Shown piece by piece: positions 25,693-34,053 of a stretch of 64,000 bases of DNA (position 1 is the stretch's first letter; the number at the start of each line of letters is the position of its first letter). The stretch covers positions 2,170,001 to 2,234,000 of the forward strand of contig NZ_CP024190.1 in the NCBI RefSeq assembly GCF_003391395.1, given 5' to 3'. Made by a program: the position numbers and the translations under genes. A model generated the notes under the pieces. That model searched no databases. It was not told the origin of the DNA and worked only from the letters and a program-made list of their open reading frames with translations. This DNA comes from Mycobacterium marinum (lineage in GTDB: Bacteria > Actinomycetota > Actinomycetes > Mycobacteriales > Mycobacteriaceae).

Positions 25693-26658
25693 GTGACAGG
25701 ACACGAATCGACCGGCGGGGCGCAGCCGACGTTGTGGGCTGTCTCCGATCTGCACACCGGTCACATGGGCAACAAGCCGGTCACCGAGTCGCTGTACCCC
25801 TCCTCGCCAGAGGACTGGCTGATCGTCGCCGGCGACGTTGCCGAGCGCACCGACGAGATTCGTTGGTCGCTGGACTTGCTGCGGCGGCGATTCGCAAAGG
25901 TGATCTGGGTGCCCGGAAACCATGAGCTTTGGACCACCACCCGCGATCCGATGCAGATTTTTGGCCGGGCGCGCTATGACTACCTGGTCAACATGTGCGA
26001 CGAAATGGGCGTGGTGACACCCGAGCACCCCTTCCCGGTATGGACCGAACGGGGTGGCCCGGCCACCATCGTGCCGATGTTCTTGCTGTACGACTACTCG
26101 TTTCTGCCCAGCGGCGCGACCACCAAAGCCGAGGGCATGGCCATCGCGAAGCAACGCAATGTGGTGGCCACCGACGAATTCCTGCTCTCGCCCGAGCCCT
26201 ATGCCACCCGGGATGCCTGGTGCCGCGAGCGGGTTGCCGCTACCCGCGCCCGCCTCGAACAGCTCGACTGGATGCAGCCCACCGTGCTGGTGAATCACTT
26301 CCCGCTGCTGCGCGAACCGTGTGACGCGATGTTCTACCCGGAATTCTCGATGTGGTGTGGAACCACCAAGACGGCCGACTGGCATACCCGCTACAACGCG
26401 CTGTGTTCGGTCTACGGCCATCTGCACATCCCGCGCACCACATGGCATGACGGCGTGCGCTTTGAAGAGGTGTCGGTGGGCTACCCGCGGGAATGGCGTC
26501 GACGCAAGCCCTACAGCTGGCTGCGTCAGGTGTTGCCGGACCCCCAGTACGCGCCGGGGTACCTCAACGACTTCGGCGGTCATTTCGTGATCACTCCGGA
26601 GATGAGGGCGCAGGCCACCAAGTTCCGGGAAAGACTGCGGCAGCGGCAGGAGCGGTGA
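25693..26658 (+). CDS. Calcineurin-like metallophosphoesterase (PptH-like)
   Basis: Protein of 321 aa with all metallophosphoesterase blocks: DLH (Asp19, His21), GDVAE (48-52), GNHE (75-78), VNHFPLL, and the final GHLH near residue 240. The M. tuberculosis orthologue Rv2795c was named PptH, a phosphopantetheinyl hydrolase that opposes the next gene, PptT. The 4-nt GTGA overlap with pptT keeps the two opposing activities in one transcript. Confidence 0.9.
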   Translation: MTGHESTGGAQPTLWAVSDLHTGHMGNKPVTESLYPSSPEDWLIVAGDVAERTDEIRWSLDLLRRRFAKVIWVPGNHELWTTTRDPMQIFGRARYDYLVNMCDEMGVVTPEHPFPVWTERGGPATIVPMFLLYDYSFLPSGATTKAEGMAIAKQRNVVATDEFLLSPEPYATRDAWCRERVAATRARLEQLDWMQPTVLVNHFPLLREPCDAMFYPEFSMWCGTTKTADWHTRYNALCSVYGHLHIPRTTWHDGVRFEEVSVGYPREWRRRKPYSWLRQVLPDPQYAPGYLNDFGGHFVITPEMRAQATKFRERLRQRQER

Positions 26659-27338
26659 CAATCAGCATGTTGGTGTCGTCGGTTCTACCCGGCACCGTGG
26701 TCGATGATCTGGCGTATGCGGAGCTGTACTCGGACCCGCCCGGCCTGGTGCCGCTGCCCGAAGAGGAACCACTGATCGCCAGGTCGGTTGCCAAGCGGCG
26801 CAACGAGTTCATCACCGTCCGCCACTGTGCTCGCGTCGCGTTGGGCGACCTCGGTGTGCCGCCGGTGCCGATTCTCAAGGGCGACAAGGGGCAACCGTGC
26901 TGGCCCGACGGCGTGGTGGGTAGCCTCACCCACTGCTCGGGCTACCGCGGTGCCGTGGTCGGTCGCAGCGCCGCGGTGCGTTCGGTGGGCATCGACGCCG
27001 AACCGCACGACGTGTTGCCCAACGGCGTGCTCGATGCGATCAGCTTGCCCGAAGAGCGCGACGAGATACCGTCGGCAATGCCGGACGGCCTGCACTGGGA
27101 CCGAATACTGTTCTGCGCCAAGGAAGCAACCTACAAAGTATGGTTTCCGCTGACCAATCGGTGGCTGGGATTCGAGGACGCGCACATCACCTTCGAGGCC
27201 GATGACTCGGGGCGGACCGGCCGCTTTGTCTCCCGCATCTTGATCGATCCGAGTGCGCTGTGGGGCCCGCCCCTGACGACACTTCACGGTCGATGGTCGG
27301 TTGAGCGCGGGCTGGTGCTGACCGCGATCGTGCTATGA
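26655..27338 (+). CDS. pptT: 4'-phosphopantetheinyl transferase PptT
   Basis: Sfp-type transferase of 227 aa that moves phosphopantetheine from CoA to acyl and peptidyl carrier proteins, activating mycolate and siderophore synthases. Metal and CoA motifs are intact: VGIDAE with Asp114 and Glu116, and FCAKEATYK with Glu157. GTG 26655 overlaps the stop of the phosphoesterase gene and gives the length of Rv2794c; an upstream in-frame extension is only shadow sequence. It overlaps truB by 4 nt. Confidence 0.96.
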   Translation: MTISMLVSSVLPGTVVDDLAYAELYSDPPGLVPLPEEEPLIARSVAKRRNEFITVRHCARVALGDLGVPPVPILKGDKGQPCWPDGVVGSLTHCSGYRGAVVGRSAAVRSVGIDAEPHDVLPNGVLDAISLPEERDEIPSAMPDGLHWDRILFCAKEATYKVWFPLTNRWLGFEDAHITFEADDSGRTGRFVSRILIDPSALWGPPLTTLHGRWSVERGLVLTAIVL

Positions 27339-28240
27339 GCCGGCAGAACGCCGGTCCCGGCTTTGGCCCGGGCATCGTTGTGGTCGACAAGCCGGGGGGA
27401 ATGACCAGCCACGACGTGGTTGGGCGCTGCCGCAGGATCTTCGGCACCCGCCGGGTCGGCCACGCGGGAACCCTGGACCCGATGGCCACCGGTGTGCTGG
27501 TGATCGGCATCGAGCGTGCCACCAAGATCCTTGGCCTGCTGACCGCCACCTCGAAGTCGTACGCCGCCACCATCCGGTTGGGCCAGACGACCTCCACCGA
27601 GGACGCCGAAGGCGAGCCGCTGGCCTCGGCGTCCACCGAACATGTCGCACCCGAGGCAATCGCCGCGGCGATCTTGGATTTGACCGGCGACATCAGACAA
27701 GTTCCGTCGGCGGTCAGCGCGATCAAGGTGGACGGCCGGCGCGCGTATCAACTGGCCCGGGAAGGCCAGACGGTCGAGCTTGCGGCGCGCCCGGTGCGCA
27801 TCGACCGATTCGAGCTGATGGATCTGCGACGCGGCGCCGATGTGGTCGATATCGACGTCGAAGTCGACTGCTCGTCGGGGACCTACATCCGCGCCCTGGC
27901 GCGCGATCTTGGTGCGGCGCTCGATGTGGGAGGTCATTTGACGTCGCTGCGGCGCACCCGCGTTGGTCACTTCGACCTGTCCCAGGCCGCGTCACTCGAC
28001 GAGCTGGTCGAGCGGCCGGCGCTGAGCCTGACCCTCGATCAGGCCTGCCTGCTGATGTTTCCGCGCCGCGACCTCACCGTCGACGAATCTCAGTCCGTGG
28101 GCAACGGTCGTCCCCTTGAACCGGCCGGAATCGACGGCATCTACGCCGCCAGCGATGCCGATGGCCGGGTGATTGCGCTGTTGCGCGACGAGGGACGCCG
28201 CACCAAGTCGGTGGTGGTGATCCGCCCGGCGACGATGTAG
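27335..28240 (+). CDS. truB: tRNA pseudouridine-55 synthase TruB
   Basis: Protein of 301 aa that makes pseudouridine 55 in the T-loop of tRNAs. The catalytic Asp48 lies in HAGTLDPMATGVL, followed by KSYAATIRLG and the CSSGTYIRALARDLG motif. The C-terminal region is a PUA-like domain. Its ATG overlaps the pptT stop (ATGA). In M. tuberculosis truB is followed by transposon genes Rv2792c-Rv2791c; here it is followed directly by the ltp1 promoter region. Confidence 0.96.
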   Translation: MSRQNAGPGFGPGIVVVDKPGGMTSHDVVGRCRRIFGTRRVGHAGTLDPMATGVLVIGIERATKILGLLTATSKSYAATIRLGQTTSTEDAEGEPLASASTEHVAPEAIAAAILDLTGDIRQVPSAVSAIKVDGRRAYQLAREGQTVELAARPVRIDRFELMDLRRGADVVDIDVEVDCSSGTYIRALARDLGAALDVGGHLTSLRRTRVGHFDLSQAASLDELVERPALSLTLDQACLLMFPRRDLTVDESQSVGNGRPLEPAGIDGIYAASDADGRVIALLRDEGRRTKSVVVIRPATM

Positions 28241-28271
28241 GGGACCCGCCCCTAAAGTCGATGCGGCCGGG

Positions 28272-28286
28272 TTGCACACTGTGCAA
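28272..28286. promoter_or_regulatory. Perfect 15-bp palindrome upstream of ltp1-fadE21
   Basis: TTGCACA-C-TGTGCAA is a perfect 7-bp inverted repeat with a single central base, lying 61 bp before the ltp1 start. It looks like an operator for a dimeric repressor of the ltp1-fadE21 operon. It does not match the KstR, KstR2 or LexA consensus sequences I know. Confidence 0.5.
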
Positions 28287-28346
28287 GAGGGGTCGTTCCG
28301 GCCTTTCAGCCGCTAGGGGGGGCCTGGAAGGGTAGTAGGGGTAAAG

Positions 28347-29549
28347 ATGCCTAACAACGGGTCGAACAGGGTTTTTGTCATCGGCGTCGGCATGACGAAG
28401 TTTGAGAAGCCGGGTCGTCGTGAAGGCTGGGATTATCCCGACATGGCGCGCGAGTCGGGAACCAACGCGCTCAATGACGCCGGCATCGAGTACCGCGAAG
28501 TCGAGCACGCCTACATCGGCTATGTCTATGGAGAGTCGACGTCGGGCCAGCGGGCGCTCTACGAACTGGGTATGACGGGCATTCCGGTCGTCAACGTCAA
28601 CAACAACTGCTCCACCGGTTCCACCGCGTTGTTCCTGGCGGCACAGGCGATCCGCGGCGGACTCGCCGACTGCACCGTCGCGCTGGGCTTCGAGAAGATG
28701 AAGCCGGGCTCGCTGTCCTCGTCCTACGACGACCGCACGCAACCGATGGACAAACACGTCAAGGCGCTGGCCCAAATAGCCGAATTCGCGTTTCCGGTGG
28801 CTCCCTGGATGTTTGGGGCCGCCGGACGCGAACACATGCAGCAGTACGGCAGCACGGCCGAGCACTTCGCCAAGATTGGCTTCAAGAACCACAAGCATTC
28901 GGTCAACAACCCGTTCGCGCAGTTCCAGGAGGCCTACACGCTCGACGACATCCTGGCGTCGCGGATGATCTACGAGCCACTCACCAAGCTGCAGTGTTCG
29001 CCGACCTCCGACGGTTCGGGGGCGGCGATCCTGGCGTCGGAATCCTTCGTCGACAGCCACGGGCTGGCTGGGCGAGCGGTCGAGATCGTCGGCCAGGCCA
29101 TGACCACCGACTTCGCGTCGACCTTCGACGGCAGCGCCAAGAACCTCATCGGATACGACATGAATGTCCAAGCGGCACAGCGCGTTTACCAACAATCTGG
29201 ACTTGGCCCCGAAGATTTTCAAGTGATCGAGCTGCACGACTGCTTCTCGGCCAACGAGTTGTTGCTCTACGAAGCGCTGGGCCTGTGCGGCCAAGGTGAG
29301 GCACCCAAACTGATCGACAACGGCGACACCACCTACGGCGGACGTTGGGTGGTCAACCCTTCGGGTGGGCTGATCTCCAAGGGGCATCCGCTCGGTGCGA
29401 CCGGTCTGGCCCAGTGCTGCGAGCTCACCTGGCAGCTTCGTGGCACCGCCGACAGGAGGCAGGTCGACAACGTCACGGCCGCGCTACAGCACAATATCGG
29501 GCTCGGTGGCGCCGCCGTGGTCACCGCCTACCAGCGCGCCGAACGCTGA
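28347..29549 (+). CDS. ltp1: Lipid-transfer protein / SCP-x-type thiolase Ltp1
   Basis: Thiolase-fold protein of 400 aa of the SCP-x lipid-transfer group, which carries out thiolysis or retro-aldol cleavage on branched acyl-CoA. The nucleophile Cys88 lies in VNNNCSTGSTAL, and the conserved histidine in SKGHPLGATG (about 345). The second Cys of classic degradative thiolases is replaced by GLGGAAVV context near the end. It is followed 28 bp later by fadE21, so the two probably act in one acyl-CoA degradation step series. Confidence 0.93.
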   Translation: MPNNGSNRVFVIGVGMTKFEKPGRREGWDYPDMARESGTNALNDAGIEYREVEHAYIGYVYGESTSGQRALYELGMTGIPVVNVNNNCSTGSTALFLAAQAIRGGLADCTVALGFEKMKPGSLSSSYDDRTQPMDKHVKALAQIAEFAFPVAPWMFGAAGREHMQQYGSTAEHFAKIGFKNHKHSVNNPFAQFQEAYTLDDILASRMIYEPLTKLQCSPTSDGSGAAILASESFVDSHGLAGRAVEIVGQAMTTDFASTFDGSAKNLIGYDMNVQAAQRVYQQSGLGPEDFQVIELHDCFSANELLLYEALGLCGQGEAPKLIDNGDTTYGGRWVVNPSGGLISKGHPLGATGLAQCCELTWQLRGTADRRQVDNVTAALQHNIGLGGAAVVTAYQRAER

Positions 29550-29577
29550 GCGGCGAGCGGGCGGCGAGGCGGCTCCG

Positions 29578-30816
29578 ATGATCGAGTGGTCCGACACAGA
29601 TCTGATGATGCGCGACGCGGTTCGTCAATTCATCGACAGGGAGATTCGGCCAAATCTGGATGAACTGGAAACCGGTGCGCTATCGCCGTATCCGATCATG
29701 CGCAAGCTGTTCAGTCAGTTCGGTTTGGATGTGCTGGCAGCCGAATCGGTCAAGTCGATATTGGACGCCGAGCGCGCCAACCAAGGCGAAAAGCGGCACC
29801 GAACCAGCGGTTCGGGTGGCCTGGGGCCCCAGGCGTCGATGGCCGCGGTGCTGGTGTCCGAGCTCGCCGGAGTCAGCATCGGCTTGCTGAGCACGGTCGC
29901 GGTGAGCCTTGGATTGGGCGCGGCGACCATCATGAGCCGCGGCACGCTGGCGCAGAAGCAGCGCTGGTTGCCCGAGTTGATGACGCTGGAAAAGATCGCG
30001 GCCTGGGCGATCACCGAGCCGGATTCCGGCTCGGATGCGTTCGGCGGCATGAAGACTCACGTCAAACGTGACGGCGCCGACTACATCCTCAACGGTCAGA
30101 AGACTTTCATCACCAACGGTCCTTACGCCGACGTGTTGTTGGTGTACGCCAAACTCGACGAGGCCGGAGCCACGTCCTCGGACCGGCGGGACCGGCCGGT
30201 ACTCATCTTTGTGCTCGAATCGGGTATGGAAGGCCTCACGCAAGGCAAGCCATTCAAGAAAATGGGCATGATGTCCTCGCCGACCGGCGAGTTGTTCTTC
30301 GACAACGTGCGGCTGACTCCGGACCGTCTGCTCGGCGAGAGTGAACACCACGGCGACGGTGACGGACGTGAGAGCGCCCGTGCCAATTTCGCTGTGGAAC
30401 GTCTCGGGGTGGCGCTGATGGCGCTGGGCATCATCAACGAATGTCACCGGTTGTGCGTGGACTACGCAAAGACTCGTACGTTGTGGGGCAAGAACATCGG
30501 GCAGTTCCAACTGATCCAGCTCAAGCTGGCCAAGATGGAGGTGGCCCGAATCAACGTCGAGAACATGGTCTTTCAGACACTCGAGAAGCTCAAGGCGGGC
30601 AGGGAACCGACACTGGCCGAAGCGTCGGCGATCAAGCTGTACTCCTCCGAAGCCGCCACCGACGTCGCGATGGAGGCCGTCCAGTTATTTGGCGGCAACG
30701 GCTACATGGCCGAGTACCGGGTGGAACAGCTTGCGCGCGATGCAAAGTCGCTGATGATCTATGCCGGAAGCAATGAGGTCCAGGTAACTCACATCGCCAA
30801 GGGCCTACTTGGCTGA
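29578..30816 (+). CDS. fadE21: Acyl-CoA dehydrogenase FadE21
   Basis: FAD-dependent acyl-CoA dehydrogenase of 412 aa. Substrate/FAD motifs AWAITEPDSGSDAFGG and ILNGQKTFITNG are present, as is the C-terminal QLFGGNGYMAEYRVEQLARD. At the MCAD catalytic-base position the sequence is IYAGSNE, with Ala where Glu would be. A Glu in FAVERLGVALMA aligns with the alternative base of isovaleryl-CoA and long-chain dehydrogenases, so activity is likely. ATG 29578 was chosen over an upstream extension inside ltp1. Confidence 0.92.
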   Translation: MIEWSDTDLMMRDAVRQFIDREIRPNLDELETGALSPYPIMRKLFSQFGLDVLAAESVKSILDAERANQGEKRHRTSGSGGLGPQASMAAVLVSELAGVSIGLLSTVAVSLGLGAATIMSRGTLAQKQRWLPELMTLEKIAAWAITEPDSGSDAFGGMKTHVKRDGADYILNGQKTFITNGPYADVLLVYAKLDEAGATSSDRRDRPVLIFVLESGMEGLTQGKPFKKMGMMSSPTGELFFDNVRLTPDRLLGESEHHGDGDGRESARANFAVERLGVALMALGIINECHRLCVDYAKTRTLWGKNIGQFQLIQLKLAKMEVARINVENMVFQTLEKLKAGREPTLAEASAIKLYSSEAATDVAMEAVQLFGGNGYMAEYRVEQLARDAKSLMIYAGSNEVQVTHIAKGLLG

Positions 30817-30832
30817 GGTCGGATCAGACCGA

Positions 30833-31525
30833 TCAGGCCACCACCCAGATCGCTCGCGCCGCGGGGCTCCCCAAATCGACCGTGTTCGCGGCGCCGTCGG
30901 CCGATTCGATCGCCACCGAGATCATGCCGGCGAATTCACGCCGGGTCAGGACCCGCAGCTGCGAGTCGAGGTTGATCCCGACACTGTCGAAATACCGCAG
31001 CATCTCCGGGTCGGCATCGGATATGCGTGCCACGGTCGCGGTGTCACCATCCCGACAGGCCCACAGCTGGCGGGCCGGTGGGGTGGGCACTTGCCCGTCG
31101 GAGGCGGGAATGGGATCACCATGGGGATCCCGCCGCGGGAAGCCCAGCTTCGCGTCGATCCGGGCCACCAGGCGATCCGATACCGCGTGCTCGAGCACCT
31201 CGGCCTCGTCGTGCACCTCATCCCAGCCGTAGCCGAGCTCATTGACCAGGAAGGTTTCCAAGAGCCGGTGCCGGCGCACCATCGCCAGCGCGGCTCGCCG
31301 CCCCGAGTCGGTCAGGGTCACTGCACCGTACTTTTCGTGGTCAACCAGGCCCTGCTCGGCGAGTTTGCGTATCGACTCCGAAGCGGTGCTGGCCGACACG
31401 CCGATCTTCTCCGCCAGCATCTTGGTGCTGACCCTTTCCCGCGACCACTCCTGAGCCGTCCAAATGACTTTCAGATAGTCCTGGGCAACCGTGGTGAGAC
31501 CGCCAGGCTCCTCGTCAGCCCTCAC
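30833..31525 (-). CDS. sirR: Manganese/iron-dependent transcriptional regulator SirR (MntR)
   Basis: DtxR-family repressor of 230 aa. A winged helix-turn-helix (about 10-72; VSTKMLAEKIGVSASTASES) is followed by a metal-binding dimerisation domain (DEVHDEAEVLEHAVSDRLVA) and a C-terminal FeoA/SH3-like domain. The M. tuberculosis orthologue Rv2788 represses manganese transporters when metal is plentiful. GTG 31525 was chosen because sequence upstream of it is antisense to ribF. It runs convergently with fadE21; only 16 bp separate the stops. Confidence 0.9.
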   Translation of the reverse strand: MRADEEPGGLTTVAQDYLKVIWTAQEWSRERVSTKMLAEKIGVSASTASESIRKLAEQGLVDHEKYGAVTLTDSGRRAALAMVRRHRLLETFLVNELGYGWDEVHDEAEVLEHAVSDRLVARIDAKLGFPRRDPHGDPIPASDGQVPTPPARQLWACRDGDTATVARISDADPEMLRYFDSVGINLDSQLRVLTRREFAGMISVAIESADGAANTVDLGSPAARAIWVVA

Positions 31526-31533
31526 AAGGAGAA

Positions 31534-31539
31534 AGTTTA
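31534..31539 (-). promoter_or_regulatory. Candidate -10 of a leaderless sirR transcript
   Basis: On the minus strand TAAACT ends 8 nt before the sirR GTG, and no Shine-Dalgarno is present. The surrounding TTGCCTAAAC could also be part of a metal-regulator site, but no full palindrome is visible. Confidence 0.35.
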
Positions 31540-31692
31540 GGCAACCCACGCCTGATCGGCGGTCCAGCCCGCCAAACGAGCGTGTCCCGGTGGGCCCCGA
31601 TGACCGTCCGAGCGCGCGCCGAACCCGCTCGGACAGTGCCGCCAAGACCCGCCAACCCCAGCGATGCTGTACGCCGCGGTCCCATCGCGCCG

Positions 31693-31698
31693 TAGGCT
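31693..31698 (+). promoter_or_regulatory. Candidate -10 of a leaderless ribF transcript
   Basis: TAGGCT ends 7 nt before the GTG at 31706, and no ribosome-binding site precedes that codon. The spacing supports transcription starting at the GTG. Confidence 0.45.
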
Positions 31699-31705
31699 TG
31701 CGGTT

Positions 31706-32680
31706 GTGCAGCGGTGGCGTGGCCAGGACGAGATCCCCACGGACTGGGGCAGATGCGTGCTCACCGTCGGGGTATTCGACGGTGTGCACCGCGGGCATGC
31801 CGAGTTGATCGCGCACGCCGTGAAGGCCGGTAGGGCGCGCGGCGTGCCGACCGTGATGATGACCTTCGATCCACACCCGATGGAAGTGGTCTACCCCGGC
31901 AGCCACCCGGCGCAGCTGACGACGCTGACCCGTCGCGCTGAGTTGGTCGAAGAGCTGGGCATCGACGTGTTCCTGGTGATGCCGTTCACCACCGATTTCA
32001 TGAAGCTCACACCGGATCGCTTCATCCACGAACTGCTGGTCGAGCACCTGCACGTGGTCGAGGTCGTGGTCGGTGAGAACTTCACCTTCGGCAAGAAGGC
32101 GGCCGGCAGCGTCGACACCCTGCGCCACGCCGGCGAGCGATTCGGGTTCGCCGTGGAGGCCATGTCGCTGGTGTCCGAGCACCACAGCAACGAGACCGTG
32201 ACATTCTCGTCCACCTACATCCGGTCGTGTGTGGACGCCGGTGATGTCATGGCGGCCACCGAAGCCCTGGGCCGCCCGCATCGCGTCGAGGGCGTCGTGG
32301 TCCGCGGCTACGGGCGTGGCGCCGAACTGGGGTTCCCCACCGCTAACGTTGCGCCCCCGATGTATTCGGCCATACCGGCCGACGGGGTCTACGCCGCCTG
32401 GTTCACCGTCCTGGGACACGGCCCGGTGACCGGCGCGGTCATACCGGGGGAGCGTTACCAGGCGGCCGTCTCGGTCGGGACCAACCCGACTTTCTCCGGA
32501 CGCACCCGCACGGTCGAGGCGTTTGTCCTGGACACCGCCGCGGACCTCTACGGTCAGCACGTGGCGCTGGACTTCGTTGCCCGCATCCGAGGCCAGAAGA
32601 AATTCGCTTCCGTGCCCGAACTGGTCGCCGAGATCGGGGCGGATACCGAACGGACCCGGGTCCTGCTGTCGACCGGCTGA
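31706..32680 (+). CDS. ribF: Bifunctional riboflavin kinase / FAD synthetase RibF
   Basis: Protein of 324 aa that turns riboflavin into FMN and then FAD. The N-terminal FAD synthetase domain has LTVGVFDGVHRGH (nucleotidyltransferase HxGH-like motif), FDPHP, GENFTFGKKAAGSV and SSTYIRS. The C-terminal riboflavin kinase domain starts about residue 190, with GRGAELGFPTANV (Mg-ATP binding), Y-A-A-WF and TNPTFSGRTRTVEAFVLD. GTG 31706 follows a -10 box and gives the conserved VQRWRG start. In M. tuberculosis Rv2787 lies upstream; it is absent here. Confidence 0.96.
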   Translation: MQRWRGQDEIPTDWGRCVLTVGVFDGVHRGHAELIAHAVKAGRARGVPTVMMTFDPHPMEVVYPGSHPAQLTTLTRRAELVEELGIDVFLVMPFTTDFMKLTPDRFIHELLVEHLHVVEVVVGENFTFGKKAAGSVDTLRHAGERFGFAVEAMSLVSEHHSNETVTFSSTYIRSCVDAGDVMAATEALGRPHRVEGVVVRGYGRGAELGFPTANVAPPMYSAIPADGVYAAWFTVLGHGPVTGAVIPGERYQAAVSVGTNPTFSGRTRTVEAFVLDTAADLYGQHVALDFVARIRGQKKFASVPELVAEIGADTERTRVLLSTG

Positions 32681-32690
32681 CCCGCGGCGT

Positions 32691-32721
32691 TTGTGTCTGT
32701 CGGCCACACCGCTGCTAGACT
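32691..32721 (+). promoter_or_regulatory. Candidate rpsO promoter
   Basis: TTGTGT (32691-32696) and TAGACT (32716-32721) form a -35/-10 pair with a 19-nt spacer in the ribF-rpsO gap. Confidence 0.4.
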
Positions 32722-32733
32722 GCCCGACGACAT

Positions 32734-32766
32734 CGGCGCGTGCTGCGGTTCGCGGTGGCCGCGCCG
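32734..32766 (+). promoter_or_regulatory. Stem-loop in the rpsO leader
   Basis: CGGCGCG (32734-32740) pairs with CGCGCCG (32760-32766) around a 19-nt G/C-rich loop that can fold further. It lies between the predicted transcription start and the rpsO GTG. S15 represses its own translation in several bacteria through leader structures, so this could be an autoregulatory site. Confidence 0.3.
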
Positions 32767-32805
32767 GCTAATCCCTGATCGCGGACCAATTGATGGAGAT
32801 GTTTC

Positions 32806-33075
32806 GTGGCGCTGACTGCCGAGCAGAAAAAGGAAATTCTGAATTCCTACGGTCTTCATGAGACCGACACCGGATCCCCGGAGGCGCAGATTGCGCTGCT
32901 GACCAAGCGGATCTCTGACCTCACCGAGCACCTCAAGGTGCACAAGCACGACCACCACTCGCGGCGTGGACTGCTGCTCCTGGTGGGGCGCCGGCGCCGG
33001 CTGATCAAGTACATCTCCCAGATCGATGTGCAGCGCTATCGCTCGCTCATTGAGCGGCTGGGCCTGCGTCGCTGA
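32806..33075 (+). CDS. rpsO: 30S ribosomal protein S15
   Basis: Ribosomal protein of 89 aa that binds the central domain of 16S rRNA. The full S15 sequence pattern is present, including HETDTGSPEAQIALLTKRI, HKHDHHSRRGLLLLVGRRRR and a C-terminal YRSLIERLGLRR. The GTG start is preceded by GGAGATG. It is the usual neighbour of ribF and the PNPase gene. Confidence 0.98.
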   Translation: MALTAEQKKEILNSYGLHETDTGSPEAQIALLTKRISDLTEHLKVHKHDHHSRRGLLLLVGRRRRLIKYISQIDVQRYRSLIERLGLRR

Positions 33076-33086
33076 CCCCCGGCGCG

Positions 33087-33620
33087 ATGCGCGCCTTGTT
33101 CTTGGCCGTGCTGATGGCTCTGGCGGTGCCGGCATCCGGCGTCTTGGTGGGTTGCTCGTCAACCACCAAGGCCGCCGACCTGGCGGTGGGTGACTGCCTC
33201 AAACTTGCCGGACCGCCGGACCGGCCGCAGGCCACCAAGGCCGCGTGCGGCAGCGAGGACTCCAACTTCAAGGTCGTTGCCGTCGCCAAGGATGGGACCG
33301 ACCGCACGGAGTGCCCGGCCGACGTGGATTCGTCGTACTCCAGCCGCAACGTGCTGGGCGGCGCAAACAGCACCCTGTGCCTGGACGTCGACTGGGTGCT
33401 GGGCAGTTGTATGAGTGTCGACCCGGACCACAAGACCGACCCGTTTCGAGTGGGCTGCAACGACGCGTCGGCGCCGCACCGGCAACGGGCCACCCAGATT
33501 CTCCAAGATGTCGCATCCCCGGTCACCGTGGATCAGTGCGCCAGCGGTGTGGGCTACACCTACACCGAACGGCGGTTCGTTGTCTGTGTGGAGGACGTCG
33601 GCGGCAGTTCCCAGACGTAG
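33087..33620 (+). CDS. lppU: Lipoprotein LppU
   Basis: Lipoprotein of 177 aa. The signal peptide MRALFLAVLMALAVPASGVL is followed by a lipobox (LVGC). The mature part contains six or more cysteines in a pattern like small secreted disulfide-bonded domains (VGDCLKL, KAACGS, TECPADV, STLCLDVDW, GSCMSV, FRVGCND, DQCASG). No enzymatic motif was recognised. It lies 11 bp after rpsO, as Rv2784c does, and is likely cotranscribed. Confidence 0.9.
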   Translation: MRALFLAVLMALAVPASGVLVGCSSTTKAADLAVGDCLKLAGPPDRPQATKAACGSEDSNFKVVAVAKDGTDRTECPADVDSSYSSRNVLGGANSTLCLDVDWVLGSCMSVDPDHKTDPFRVGCNDASAPHRQRATQILQDVASPVTVDQCASGVGYTYTERRFVVCVEDVGGSSQT

Positions 33621-33654
33621 TGGGTGAGTTTGATCGTTCCATCAGGAGAAGTCG

Positions 33655-34053
33655 ATGCCCTTCCCGGTCGCTGAGAAGTACATCCTCGACACCGAGGAGA
33701 AGCTCGGAGTTACCTTCCCCGCGGCGTTCCGGGCGAAGATGATGGCCGATAACGGTGGAGCTGTCGAGACGTCCTCGGACGTCTGGGACTTGCACCCCTT
33801 CTTTGACACGAGCGACAAACAGCGGCTGAAGCGGACCTGCAATGACATTGTCCGCGAGACGGCAAGCTCCAAGGAATGGTTCGGCTTTCCGGTCAACGCC
33901 GTCGCCATTGGGGCCAACGGTTGCGGCGACCGGCTCGTGTTGTTGCCTGGTGTGAATGGTTCGGCATTGCGCGACGAGGTGTTCTGCTGGGACCACGAGT
34001 TGGGCGAGCTCGAGAAGGTCGCCGACGATTTCGCGGAACTGGAATTGGCTTAG
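33655..34053 (+). CDS. SMI1/KNR4 family protein
   Basis: Protein of 132 aa with the SMI1/KNR4 (SUKH) fold pattern: an N-terminal helix in which YILDTEEKLGVTFPAAFRAK precedes NGG, followed by a beta segment ending WDLHPF, then AIGANGCGDRLVLLPG and VFCWDHELGELEKVADDF. In bacteria SUKH proteins often serve as immunity proteins to secreted toxins. AGGAGAAG precedes the ATG. I know of no counterpart between lppU and gpsI in M. tuberculosis, so it may be an acquired orphan immunity gene. Confidence 0.82.
   Translation: MPFPVAEKYILDTEEKLGVTFPAAFRAKMMADNGGAVETSSDVWDLHPFFDTSDKQRLKRTCNDIVRETASSKEWFGFPVNAVAIGANGCGDRLVLLPGVNGSALRDEVFCWDHELGELEKVADDFAELELA

Noticed and set aside
28074..29387. A 437-codon minus-strand frame opposite truB and ltp1
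   Set aside because: It is a shadow frame; both plus-strand genes have catalytic residues and normal lengths.
30833..32707. A 624-codon minus-strand frame covering sirR and all of ribF antisense
   Set aside because: Only the C-terminal 230 codons encode a recognisable protein (SirR). The rest is the mirror of ribF, whose two domains are fully intact on the plus strand.
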